A program made the translations under genes and the position numbers. DNA of 28,143 nt from RGIG464 sp045599585 (GTDB taxonomy: Bacteria > Myxococcota_A > Bradymonadia > UBA4248), in NCBI GenBank assembly GCA_045599585.1, contig JAZRWH010000145.1, positions 1-28,143 of the forward strand, written 5' to 3'. Below, piece by piece: positions 14,625-22,518 of the stretch. Each line of letters opens with the position of its first letter. Within the stretch, counting starts at the first letter, position 1. The notes below the pieces were generated by a model, which worked only from the letters and a program-made list of their open reading frames with translations, was not told where the DNA came from and searched no databases.

Positions 14625-15965
14625 TTAGTTGCTCTGCGTCGGATCCATCAAACGACCAAAGAAGAGCGGCGTTTTGGTGTCTGTCTCATAAATCACGAAG
14701 ATAAAAGGACGGTCAAGATCAAGGAAAACCTCTTTTGTGACAGGCGCCATACCGTTTTCGGCAACCGCTACAGCTGTTGCAGCGGCAGCTTCGACGCCAT
14801 CTTCATTCATCGCAATAAACGATTTGTGGAAAACGGCACTGACGTACATTTCGTTGTGATCCTCTGTCAAGCCGGAGAAATCAGCACGATCCGAAAAAGC
14901 ATTGACCATACCCATTTCTTTAAGCTTCGATGACATTTCGAGCTCAGTCGTAAACTCGAACGTCGGCATTGAAAAATGAACATTGGCCTCACGCGTGACG
15001 GAAGAGAAGATCGAATCAATCATATCGCCGTTCATGCTGCTTTGAACTGCTTCAAACTGACCTTCATCGGGCAGAATAAACAGAACACTGAACGTATTTT
15101 GACGAAGCGGCACGAGCGCTGCCTGATAGTTGTCTTGATCAACGTACGCAAAGAAACTGCTCGCGGAAATCTTGTCAGCCTTCACCGAAGACTCGTCCTG
15201 TTTTGTGAACGACATCTGACCTTTTTTATGAAATTCAGCTGACCAAGGGGCTTTCATATAGATCGCATTCGTCAAAACGAGCTGCGTCGTGGCATCAATC
15301 CCGCCATCGGGAATGAGATTTTGAATGCGATCGTGTGTGTCCTTCGCGACCACATCATTAATATATTTGGTTGCACCTGCCGGATCTTTGGCGAACTGCG
15401 TTTCCTGAATACCGGCGTCGTAGTTCACAGCGAGTGTATCGAGCCACGATGAACTCCAGGTGTGATTCGGTGCCAAGTAGAGGTCGTTGGTGGTATTAAC
15501 TTCGACGGGATCAATGTGATCTCCATAATCAGAATCCCAAGCTGGCAGATTTTTACTTTTGATGATGGCATTAAGTTTGTTGAGCGCTTGATGCGTATTG
15601 TCGTCGAAGCGAAGTGCCGCCTTGATCTGGTCGGCGGTATCACCTGCCGCACCTGCCCAAAGCATAGCGATGGCATTTTGAATGCTAAAGGTCGAAATCA
15701 TCGCATTTTTGCCAGCGAAATCCGATTCAGCTCGTTTCATAATATCGAAGTTGAGATCGTATTGCCCCTTGACGAACGCATTGAGCTGAGCGTTATCGAT
15801 CGTCGATGCTTCATACGAAAGCGCCGACTTCACCGTCTTCACGAGCTCAACATCCGTTACACCGCCCTTCCCCTTGTCGTCTGTTGAATCGCTGTCGCTA
15901 CATGCAAAAGCACTTGCCGCGAAAGACGCAATCATAAGAGATGCTAATACATTCTGTTTTTTCAT
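14625..15965 (-). CDS. Lipoprotein serpin (serine/cysteine protease inhibitor family)
   Basis: The protein has 446 residues from the ATG at 15965, chosen because GGAG lies 7 nt upstream; the open frame extends four more codons. The signal peptide ends SAFAC, with lipid Cys at 22, then an acidic linker. Serpin features include ISTFSIQNAIAMLWAGAAGDTADQI (an SPxSI-like start, with the usual Pro replaced by Phe), LVLTNAIYMKAPWSAEF, an MPTFEF strand, and the hinge EDGVEAAAATAVAVA of the reactive loop. The small residues of the hinge fit an inhibitory serpin. The scissile bond cannot be fixed: the loop after the hinge (ENGMAPVTKEVF) is about five residues longer than in alpha-1-antitrypsin. The ending DRPFIFVIYETDTKTPLFFGRLMDP is typical. 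Surface anchoring suggests protection against external or host proteases. It lies 109 nt after the ankyrin gene. Confidence 0.93.
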   Translation of the reverse strand: MKKQNVLASLMIASFAASAFACSDSDSTDDKGKGGVTDVELVKTVKSALSYEASTIDNAQLNAFVKGQYDLNFDIMKRAESDFAGKNAMISTFSIQNAIAMLWAGAAGDTADQIKAALRFDDNTHQALNKLNAIIKSKNLPAWDSDYGDHIDPVEVNTTNDLYLAPNHTWSSSWLDTLAVNYDAGIQETQFAKDPAGATKYINDVVAKDTHDRIQNLIPDGGIDATTQLVLTNAIYMKAPWSAEFHKKGQMSFTKQDESSVKADKISASSFFAYVDQDNYQAALVPLRQNTFSVLFILPDEGQFEAVQSSMNGDMIDSIFSSVTREANVHFSMPTFEFTTELEMSSKLKEMGMVNAFSDRADFSGLTEDHNEMYVSAVFHKSFIAMNEDGVEAAAATAVAVAENGMAPVTKEVFLDLDRPFIFVIYETDTKTPLFFGRLMDPTQSN

Positions 15966-16074
15966 AACAAACTCCAAAATATGTTTTCAACTTCAGAAAA
16001 TCGCTGTTTTTCAGCTCAATCAAACAGAGCACGGCTATAGCGAACTGCCTACACCATTTCAAGAGCTGCGACGA

Positions 16075-17172
16075 TTAGTCATTATCATAATCGTCCTCAT
16101 CATCTTCATCATCACCCATGCACTTTACAAGCTCTTTTACCTGTTTAGCTGGCTTGATACCGAGAATTTCGTAGCCCAGTTCTTCTTCTAGGCGTGTTTC
16201 GTAGTCCAGATCACCCATGCGTGCATCTAAATAGGTGCTGACAGAATTACCGCATGTATCGGAATCGTTGATGTTTGCTCCTGCTTCCTTGAGCACTTTT
16301 AACAAATCATAGAACCCGTCGTTCATGGCACTGGCTGATAAGCAATGCATAAGCGGAGTTCTTCCATAATTGTCTTTGGCATTAATGTCGGCCCCTGCTT
16401 TAATGAGCAAACTTGCAGCTTTAGCATTTCCAACATACATGAGCGGTGTTTGGCCTTCTACGTCTTTGGCGTTGACATTGGCCCCATTTTTAATCAACAA
16501 ATTGACAAACGAAGCCGTATCATCCACAAAATCCCTGGAGGCGTTCGCATCCGCATCTCGCACATGCATGAGCGCTGTACGTTTTGCCTTGTCGACGGCA
16601 TTGACATTTGCACCGGCCTTGATCAAAAGATCTGCACAAACGGCTGAGCATGAATCTATTTCCATTTGATCTTCTTGATCCTCCTGATCTTCTTGATCCT
16701 CTTGCCTCTCGATGGAACAGTACTCTACGTTATCTTGCTCTGAGAAACAGTTATTATGAGCAAAATACATGAGCGCCGTGGTGCCATCGTAATCGACGGC
16801 ATTGACATTTGCCCCCGCATTGAGAAGCGCCTGAACCACTTCTACGCTCGTTGTCTCCATGAGCGGTGTACGTCCCGTGTGCTTGTTTTGAATATTGACA
16901 TCGACTCCCTTTTTAACCAGAGCTTCAAACAATTCTTTATTCAGCTTATCGCGTGCACAATGTTCACGCTCACAGGGAAATCGAAATGCATCGTATATTG
17001 TGGCGTCGGAGGATTCTTCCGTAGATTGCGCTGCGGCGTCATGCAAGGCATCTGTTTCTAACGTCAATTCTGTTGCAGAAACCAATACGCCCGCCCCTTC
17101 AGTCGTTTGTTTTGGCGTACATCCCAGCACGAGAGAGAGCATTGCCATGCCAATGAGTGTTCTAATTTTCAT
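16075..17172 (-). CDS. Ankyrin-repeat lipoprotein with a Gln-Glu-Asp minisatellite insert
   Basis: The protein has 365 residues from the second of two adjacent ATGs, which is 6 nt after AGGAG; the first ATG is only 3 nt away. The signal peptide ends LVLGC with lipid Cys at 18. Five clear ankyrin repeats (about 105-320) carry motifs such as GRTPLM, LLNAGANVNAVD, LLIKAGANVNAVD, LLIKNGANVNAKD and LLIKAGADINAKD, preceded by one partial repeat (ALVKKGVDVN). The second repeat is split by an acidic insertion with four QED triplets encoded by tandem 9-bp units. The C-terminus ends in an Asp/Glu run. A protein-binding role on the periplasmic side or cell surface is inferred. It may share transcription with the serpin gene downstream. 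Confidence 0.88.
   Translation of the reverse strand: MKIRTLIGMAMLSLVLGCTPKQTTEGAGVLVSATELTLETDALHDAAAQSTEESSDATIYDAFRFPCEREHCARDKLNKELFEALVKKGVDVNIQNKHTGRTPLMETTSVEVVQALLNAGANVNAVDYDGTTALMYFAHNNCFSEQDNVEYCSIERQEDQEDQEDQEDQMEIDSCSAVCADLLIKAGANVNAVDKAKRTALMHVRDADANASRDFVDDTASFVNLLIKNGANVNAKDVEGQTPLMYVGNAKAASLLIKAGADINAKDNYGRTPLMHCLSASAMNDGFYDLLKVLKEAGANINDSDTCGNSVSTYLDARMGDLDYETRLEEELGYEILGIKPAKQVKELVKCMGDDEDDEDDYDND
16666..16701 (-). repeat. In-frame 9-bp tandem repeats encoding Gln-Glu-Asp triplets
   Basis: Four 9-bp units (plus-strand form TTGATCTTC/TTGATCCTC) alternate so that the real period is 18 bp, with a degenerate fifth unit after 16701. Copy-number change would lengthen or shorten the acidic insert without shifting the frame. 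Confidence 0.75.
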
Positions 17173-17288
17173 CATTATCTCCTAAAGCCCGACTGGATTA
17201 AGTCAATACCAAACTTATTGTAATACGCCTTCTGCAAAGACATATTATTAAACTAACTACCCTTTATTTAAGACATCGACTTAAAAAC

Positions 17289-17301
17289 TACAATACAAAT
17301 T
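17289..17301 (-). promoter_or_regulatory. 13-bp motif upstream of the ankyrin gene, shared with the radical SAM promoter
   Basis: TACAATACAAATT occurs here, about 117 nt upstream of the ankyrin gene start, and again at 19819-19831 just upstream of the radical SAM gene, in the same orientation relative to both genes. At the second site it is part of a perfect inverted repeat; here the second half-site is degenerate. Confidence 0.35.
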
Positions 17302-17326
17302 ATGATTCATATAATCTTATATGCTC

Positions 17327-17406
17327 GCCTATGCTTGTCGCATACGGCTTCGCAGCTCGGCTATCTTCGATACGCCTCGCAGCCGCCCTATTACATACGG
17401 GCGGCT
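17327..17406 (-). repeat. Array of three REP-like hairpins
   Basis: Three tandem minus-orientation units: 17327-17348 (GCC TATGC / GCATA C GGC), 17359-17376 (GGC TATC / GATA C GCC) and 17381-17406 (AGCCGCCC TAT / ATA C GGGCGGCT). Outer and inner stems vary, but each keeps the single unpaired base (C on this strand) after ATA. The last unit lies 7 nt beyond the stop of the gene ending at 17414 and may act as its 3' end. Confidence 0.7.
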
Positions 17407-17413
17407 TACTGGC

Positions 17414-18487
17414 TTATTGTTCATCCAAAGGAACACAGGATGCATCTCCATTTGCATCAACTTTACAATTCTCACCGTTTGAACATACGCTTTGATAATG
17501 CCACTTGCCAAACTGGCAATCCATTACAGCATTCAAATCACATTTGCTTTGTCCATAATTACATTCCGTATAGAAGGCGGGTTTTCCCACTATTCTTGGA
17601 TATGTAACACACTCAGCTTCTGTATGATCGGAGTTTAACTGGCACTGTTCATTGTCTGCACATGTTTGTTTTAAAACCCATTGTTGATTTTGGCATTGAT
17701 ACATTAGATCATCGCGATAACAACCAACACCAGGATGCTTTTCACAACGAAGATCACCGCCAAAGCATGCATAAGTACCATCCTGACATGGCTCAGCATT
17801 ATTACAATACGTCGAAGTTGCAACTCTATCCTGATCGTAATTAACTTTGCACAAAGCTGGAGCTTTGCATGTTTCAATACGTTTCCACGGCTGATTTGCA
17901 ACCTGCTCATAACGGCTGTTGTTTAAACACATCACCCTGACAGTATCGTGATTGGCTGTTTCAGGGGCAGTATCCTGTTGGACTTCTGTTTTTACCGGCG
18001 TTGGCTCATTGGCACGCTCCTGTTGAACTTCCTGCTGTACTTTCACATCTGGCGTAATCGCATCCATTGAAGCGTTTTTAGAAGCACAGGCTGGAACGGC
18101 TGCCAACATCACAGCAACAGCACCAGTAGCGAGCAGAGCTTTGTTTGCATACTGTGCGAATGACGATGAGTGGCTCTGTTTAGTACTTTGACGATAGATG
18201 TTGTCAATTTGACATTCACAAGAGCCCATTCGAATGCGATCTTTCGGCAGAATCCGTATGGTTTGCGCTGAAGACAACTGTCTTTCACGCACACCACGCT
18301 TGACAACAACATCGGCATTTCCAACGCGTTCAATCACGAGTTCATCCTCGTTAATATAGAGCAAGACATCCGCTTCATCGCCCGCGTTCCTAAATAATTT
18401 CTGATCGATCGTCGCGTCAGATAAACAAACCTGCTTCTTTTCAGCCCCCCCATTAAACAAGATGTCAATGATCCAATTATAATTCAT
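17414..18487 (-). CDS. FHA-like / TM / cysteine-rich membrane protein downstream of radical SAM enzyme
   Basis: The protein has 357 residues. Residues 1-97 look like a divergent FHA or similar small beta domain (VLLYINEDELVIE, ILPKDRIRMGSCECQI) lacking the Arg-Ser/His phospho-binding motif. A hydrophobic helix (about 116-134) ends in VPACAS, which resembles a lipobox but is internal, so it is more likely a transmembrane segment. A Gln/Glu/Pro linker leads to three Cys modules (about 184-357) with the pattern C, aromatic or Trp, C, C, C, for example YQCQNQQWVLKQTC and MDCQFGKWHYQSVC. Similar modules occur in the lipoproteins at 20161 and 22519. It starts 38 nt after the radical SAM gene with GAGGAG 8 nt before the ATG, so the two are probably co-transcribed. 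It may be a substrate or partner of that enzyme. Confidence 0.75.
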   Translation of the reverse strand: MNYNWIIDILFNGGAEKKQVCLSDATIDQKLFRNAGDEADVLLYINEDELVIERVGNADVVVKRGVRERQLSSAQTIRILPKDRIRMGSCECQIDNIYRQSTKQSHSSSFAQYANKALLATGAVAVMLAAVPACASKNASMDAITPDVKVQQEVQQERANEPTPVKTEVQQDTAPETANHDTVRVMCLNNSRYEQVANQPWKRIETCKAPALCKVNYDQDRVATSTYCNNAEPCQDGTYACFGGDLRCEKHPGVGCYRDDLMYQCQNQQWVLKQTCADNEQCQLNSDHTEAECVTYPRIVGKPAFYTECNYGQSKCDLNAVMDCQFGKWHYQSVCSNGENCKVDANGDASCVPLDEQ

Positions 18488-18525
18488 GCGATTTACTCCT
18501 CTTTTTTAAGTGTAAAAGACGCAAA

Positions 18526-19803
18526 TTAAGATAATCCGCGTTTTCTGGCTTCAGCTAATAAGTGTAATATATTCCATTCCAAAACAAAAGTTTTGTCTTC
18601 AAACAACATTTCTGCCAAGAGTTTTTTTCGCCATGACCCACATACCGGCTCCTGATGCGTTTTTTGATAAATGAGTCGATCAGCGAGGCATCCGCCTGCA
18701 CATAGATATATAAAAGGGCAACTTCGACATGGATCTATATCCACGGAATGTGGCGCTTGTCTTCGTCGATAGACAACCGTTTTTAAGCCTTCCGAAAGGT
18801 GGCCGAGTTCTCCGACGAGTCTAAAGCAAGAGAAGATGGTGCCGTCACTACGCACAAATATCTGTTCATCATGCGTGCACGTACATCCCTTTCGACGGCA
18901 TGCTATAGATGACGTTTCAGCGCCTGCAAGATAAATCCCGCCTTCAAAACTCAAATCGTCCAGCGCAGTTTCAAACGCATCATGGGTCGAAAAAACATGA
19001 GTCCCCGTTTCGCGTCCCCCCGAATACATAATACAAAATTGATATTTTAATTCGGGTGGCAGAGTTCGCCGAAAACGTGTCAAAGCCTCACAATTTGCTT
19101 GTGTATCCGGTGCACTCAATGGAATATCTAGTTCAGGAAAAACGCCTTCATTTTTCAAGAGATGAATCACCTCGAGCGCATCATCATAACAGTTTTTACC
19201 CGAAAGCCTATTACACGCATCCCTTTCCACGGCTGACACGCTCATGCGAACCTGATGATTCGAACGGATAAACGCCGCCACGCGATGCAAGAGCGACGCA
19301 TTATTTTTGAGCAGCAGCAGATTGCTCAACAAACAGACCTGAGTATTGGTTTTATCAATTGCATAATCGATGGCCTCAAATATCCATGGCACCAGCAAAG
19401 GTTCCCCCCCGGTAAATGAGACCTGAATATCAGGAAAAATTTCAACAGCCTCATCAATGGCCCGTTTAATATCGTCGAGTGACAATTCTTTTGGACGTGC
19501 TTTTCCAGAATCTACGGCACAATAAACACAATGCAGGTTGCAGGCATTTGTCACTTGAAACTGAATCAAATGCGCTTCAAATTTAAATGGACGGGGACCG
19601 CCACCAAATCCATGTTGTATCAAACGATCACGCAAAGCGTCAGAAACCGATTCATCCAGATCGAACTGTCGCGCCGTAAGTGCAGCTTCAAGTCCATTCA
19701 TTTCGTCCGCCATGACTGCACAAAACAACCCATAAGACGGAGAAACGAGCAAACCGCCTTTTTGAGTTGCTAATAATATAGAATCAACGGGTATATGAAT
19801 CAT
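18526..19803 (-). CDS. Radical SAM/SPASM peptide-maturase-like enzyme
   Basis: The protein has 425 residues. The radical SAM cluster motif CNLHCVYC uses C88, C92 and C95; FTGGEPLL (130-137) is the SAM-binding GGE motif. The C-terminal SPASM domain is complete: C309-x11-G-x4-C326, then C359-x2-C362-x5-C368-x3-C372, then C388, enough for two auxiliary Fe-S clusters. C302 and C307 add to these. Residues 1-70 precede the barrel and could be a PqqD/RRE-like peptide-binding domain (weak inference from GGLLVSPSYGLFCAV and a helical stretch). SPASM enzymes include PqqE, anaerobic sulfatase maturases and thioether-forming peptide maturases. No short precursor gene was seen; the neighbouring Cys-rich protein is the best substrate candidate. 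Start: AAGG 7 nt upstream. Confidence 0.93.
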   Translation of the reverse strand: MIHIPVDSILLATQKGGLLVSPSYGLFCAVMADEMNGLEAALTARQFDLDESVSDALRDRLIQHGFGGGPRPFKFEAHLIQFQVTNACNLHCVYCAVDSGKARPKELSLDDIKRAIDEAVEIFPDIQVSFTGGEPLLVPWIFEAIDYAIDKTNTQVCLLSNLLLLKNNASLLHRVAAFIRSNHQVRMSVSAVERDACNRLSGKNCYDDALEVIHLLKNEGVFPELDIPLSAPDTQANCEALTRFRRTLPPELKYQFCIMYSGGRETGTHVFSTHDAFETALDDLSFEGGIYLAGAETSSIACRRKGCTCTHDEQIFVRSDGTIFSCFRLVGELGHLSEGLKTVVYRRRQAPHSVDIDPCRSCPFIYLCAGGCLADRLIYQKTHQEPVCGSWRKKLLAEMLFEDKTFVLEWNILHLLAEARKRGLS

Positions 19804-19817
19804 TCAACAGCCTTCTG

Positions 19818-19835
19818 TTACAATACAAATTGTAA
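19818..19835 (-). promoter_or_regulatory. Operator-like inverted repeat before the radical SAM gene
   Basis: TTACAAT and ATTGTAA are separated by four bases, 14 nt upstream of the start codon, and a third half-site ATTACAATTT follows near 19847. The position overlaps the likely promoter and leader, so a repressor site is plausible. The core 13-mer TACAATACAAATT recurs at 17289-17301. Confidence 0.45.
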
Positions 19836-19935
19836 TATAATTTATCATTACAATTTTCAAAAAACATTCGATTTTGATTCATGGCAGCCCCACAAAGAAG
19901 GCTCAATGACCGCAATATTTTAATGCAATATTTTT

Positions 19936-20027
19936 TGTCCAGCGGGCAACCGTAAGGGGCAGGTTATCGCAGTCCCCCTTGGGAATCCCCGCGCACGCTG
20001 CTTGCATTCGGCTTCGCCACGCGTGCG
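19936..20027 (-). repeat. Two-hairpin interspersed repeat (family B), copy 2
   Basis: Read on the minus strand: GCACGC pairs with GCGTGC, then GCGCGGGGATTCC (shared exactly with copy 1), then a hairpin with AAGGGG/CCCCTT arms around CTGCGATAACCTG, then GCCCGCTGGACA. Order and spacing match 85-195, while the first loop differs. Confidence 0.75.
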
Positions 20028-20160
20028 ATCAACTACAAAACTCATCAAATCCAAATTCATATCCTATGAATTGTCATTTGTATTCACCTGAGCTGTGGGG
20101 GATGAATCTGCGTATTTGCAAGTGAGATTTCATGAGACAGCAGTATCAATAAGTATAAGA

Positions 20161-21948
20161 TTAGTTGGAACAATTATAACTTATCCCCATGCCGAGTTTT
20201 TCCCCCGCAATGCGTTTCCAGCCGCCAGCAACCATTTTGCAATAGTTTTCTTTTGAGAGCGCAGAATTTTTAAACGAATCCATAGCATATTTATAGGCGG
20301 ACAAATTCCACATACTAAGATCCTGATCAAATGCTTTGGCACTATCGAAGACATTCTCAAGATCCTGAACTTTTGATGTATTCCACATATCCAACGACTG
20401 ATTAAAGGCCGTTGCTTCATTAAACATGTGTGAAATTGTTGTTACCGAAGATGTGTTCCAAGTATTGATCGATTGATTAAAGGCTTTGGCATTTGCAAAG
20501 GTATACGACATCGATTTTACCTTGGAAGTATCCCATTTATCTAATGGCTGGTTAAATTGAGACGCACTGCTAAAGGTACTTTGCAAGTTTTGAACATTTG
20601 AAATATCCCAATCATTCAGCGGTTCGTTAATACTGCTTTCACTAAAGGTATATCTCATATCCGTAACATTCGAAACATCCCAACGCGACAGAACCTTATT
20701 CGTAATATTACGTCCATAAAACATCATCCACATGCTTGTTAATTTTGTAGCATCGGGAATATCGATTTCAGAAAGTTTAATGTCGCTATTGGTCATTCGA
20801 AACGCAGATCCATCCAATCCAATCGGGCCAAACGAAACAACTTCCTTAAACTTAACCGGTGCATTGTTCAGGAGATTCGCCTTAAATCCAGTGAACTGTC
20901 CGGTAATTTTGATATGATAAGTACCGGGGTCTTTATAATAATGACTATGCATCCCCGATCCCGTAAAAGACTCACTCGGTTTTCCATCCCCCCAATCCAC
21001 GGTGTAGGCATCTGTAGAGCCGCTACTTTGAAGTGTTAAATTTGTTGCGCTCGAAACTTCCCATACACTTTCGAAGACTTCTGAAGCACATCGCCCATCG
21101 GGTCTACAAATAAATCCACTCAAACACTGAGCATTATCCGTACACTTTGTAGCACAGTGATAATTAATGAAGCTGTCACAGAACCCCCGTCCATCATCCG
21201 TTTCGCAATTGTTTGTTCGATCAAGATTGACTTTGCAAGCCTCACCTTGTTTGGGAGAAATCTCATAGACATCACGCATATTATTGTGATTCTCGTCGGA
21301 ATTTTGATCCACACATTTCTGATTAATCGGAGTAAAGCCCTCCAGGCAATCAACCATAACGCAAGCATTATCCTGCGATCCATCCGATTCACTGCATTTC
21401 CAGGTTTTAACACCAGCTCCATGACAATCTGCAGAAGGATCTTTACAAGTCAACGGATGACAAGAGTTTCCCTCCATATAATTCTTTGAAAGATCACAAT
21501 TACACTGCGTTCCGCCCCAACCAGCATCACAGTCTTTATTTTCAGGTTCTGAAGGTTTACATTGTTTGCCATCTTCATCACATGCGTTGCACGAATAATC
21601 CGATTTTCCCCACAGATTGCCTACACAAGTGTAGAGGGTAGCTTTTCCATCGACAGTTTCGCATTTGGTTTGAGCGTCATCGCACTCATGTTTTTCTGGG
21701 TCAGATGATTGGCAGCTTTTGCCGTCGTCACTGCAAGCCTTGTAATCGACCTCGATCTTATTCCACGCCCCGTTCATACAAGACTCTACCGTCCCCCCAT
21801 CATCTGCCGTTAAACACCGTATTTCACCGCTAGTGCATAATGGATCCTTTTCATTATTTTTATCATTATCACTAGAATCTTCACTGCATCCATTCAACAA
21901 GCCTAAAGAAACGATCAAAGCCACGAAAGATAGAGCCTGGGATTTCAC
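20161..21948 (-). CDS. Cys-rich lipoprotein with PKD-like domain and BspA-type (DUF285) repeats
   Basis: The protein has 595 residues. The start is GTG, with AGGAG 6 nt upstream. Signal peptide ends LLNGC (lipid Cys 21). Residues 38-290 hold many cysteines, including two copies of the Cys module (MNGAWNKIEV and VGNLWGKSDYS centres) and EGF-like stretches (GWGGTQCNCD). A PKD-like segment (about 315-350) has VDWGDGKPSESF and YYKDPGTYHIKITG. The C-terminal part (about 395-570) has BspA/DUF285 surface repeats: the motif W-[DN]-x-S occurs at W423, W447, W472, W497, W522 and W547, a period of 24-25 residues. Such repeats are known in bacterial surface and adhesion proteins. An adhesin or ligand-binding surface role is inferred. 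It has no same-strand partner close by. Confidence 0.9.
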   Translation of the reverse strand: MKSQALSFVALIVSLGLLNGCSEDSSDNDKNNEKDPLCTSGEIRCLTADDGGTVESCMNGAWNKIEVDYKACSDDGKSCQSSDPEKHECDDAQTKCETVDGKATLYTCVGNLWGKSDYSCNACDEDGKQCKPSEPENKDCDAGWGGTQCNCDLSKNYMEGNSCHPLTCKDPSADCHGAGVKTWKCSESDGSQDNACVMVDCLEGFTPINQKCVDQNSDENHNNMRDVYEISPKQGEACKVNLDRTNNCETDDGRGFCDSFINYHCATKCTDNAQCLSGFICRPDGRCASEVFESVWEVSSATNLTLQSSGSTDAYTVDWGDGKPSESFTGSGMHSHYYKDPGTYHIKITGQFTGFKANLLNNAPVKFKEVVSFGPIGLDGSAFRMTNSDIKLSEIDIPDATKLTSMWMMFYGRNITNKVLSRWDVSNVTDMRYTFSESSINEPLNDWDISNVQNLQSTFSSASQFNQPLDKWDTSKVKSMSYTFANAKAFNQSINTWNTSSVTTISHMFNEATAFNQSLDMWNTSKVQDLENVFDSAKAFDQDLSMWNLSAYKYAMDSFKNSALSKENYCKMVAGGWKRIAGEKLGMGISYNCSN

Positions 21949-22518
21949 AAAAAACTCCTATCATATAAAGTCCTCCCCCCTAACCGCATTCTAACTGTCT
22001 AACGCCTTAAACTCAAATCATTACTGTCCCACAAAACATACGCTCACGCATGGCAACAAAATCACATCATTGTTGATGTAGAATTATTGTGTCTTTCTAT
22101 TTTCGTTCTACGGAGAGTTTTTTGAAAGCATCGCGCTCTTTTGTCGAGGAAACATCAATGATAATTCATCGACAAGCTTAAACCAGATGTATTTATAAAT
22201 AACGTCTCTTATATTTTATTCAACTGTTATACAATAATAATTTATAAAAATTAACTCTGTATTTATGAAATTACAAATTTGACGCATTAGATTGATGTTG
22301 AACGTCGCCGCAAGGCACACCAAGCGGAGGGGGCTGCGTATTTGATCGAGCGAAAGCGATCAAATAGCAGCCCGTCCGAAGCGTATGGCGAAGCCATAGC
22401 GAAGGACAATCCAATACAAAAAAACGCACATACGTGCGTCTAACCCTATAATTTTTTGATTTTGAGTGCTATGAGCGCGCCGCATTATTGGGATGCATTC
22501 AACGAGGAGTATGTAACG
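21949..22518. other. Intergenic region between divergent lipoprotein genes
   Basis: This 570-nt region is mostly AT-rich (22020-22300) and holds an inverted repeat TGTCGA/TCGACA near 22142-22174. Two REP-like hairpins follow at 22331-22400. Promoters for both flanking genes must lie here, but I could not single out convincing boxes. No small gene is supported. Confidence 0.5.
22325..22400 (+). repeat. REP-like hairpin pair
   Basis: 22331-22373: arms GGGCTGC/GCAGCCC, an unpaired G, and TATTTGATCG paired to CGATCAAATA; preceded by a GGAGG block like other copies. 22381-22400: a short unit GC-G-TATGGC-GAA-GCCATA-GC. Both are in plus orientation. Confidence 0.75.

Larger units (their letters stand above)
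19804..20160. other. Intergenic region with operator-like site and family B repeat
   Basis: In this 357-nt gap between two minus-strand genes I see the operator-like repeat (19818-19835), an AT-rich promoter-like stretch up to about 19870, and repeat family B copy 2 (19936-20027). The remaining part up to 20160 shows no gene and no clear terminator for the gene that ends at 20161. Confidence 0.5.

Noticed and set aside
19819..19831. Motif considered as part of a Fur or FNR box
   Set aside because: It does not fit the Fur 19-mer or the TTGAT/ATCAA FNR pattern; kept only as an unknown operator-like repeat.
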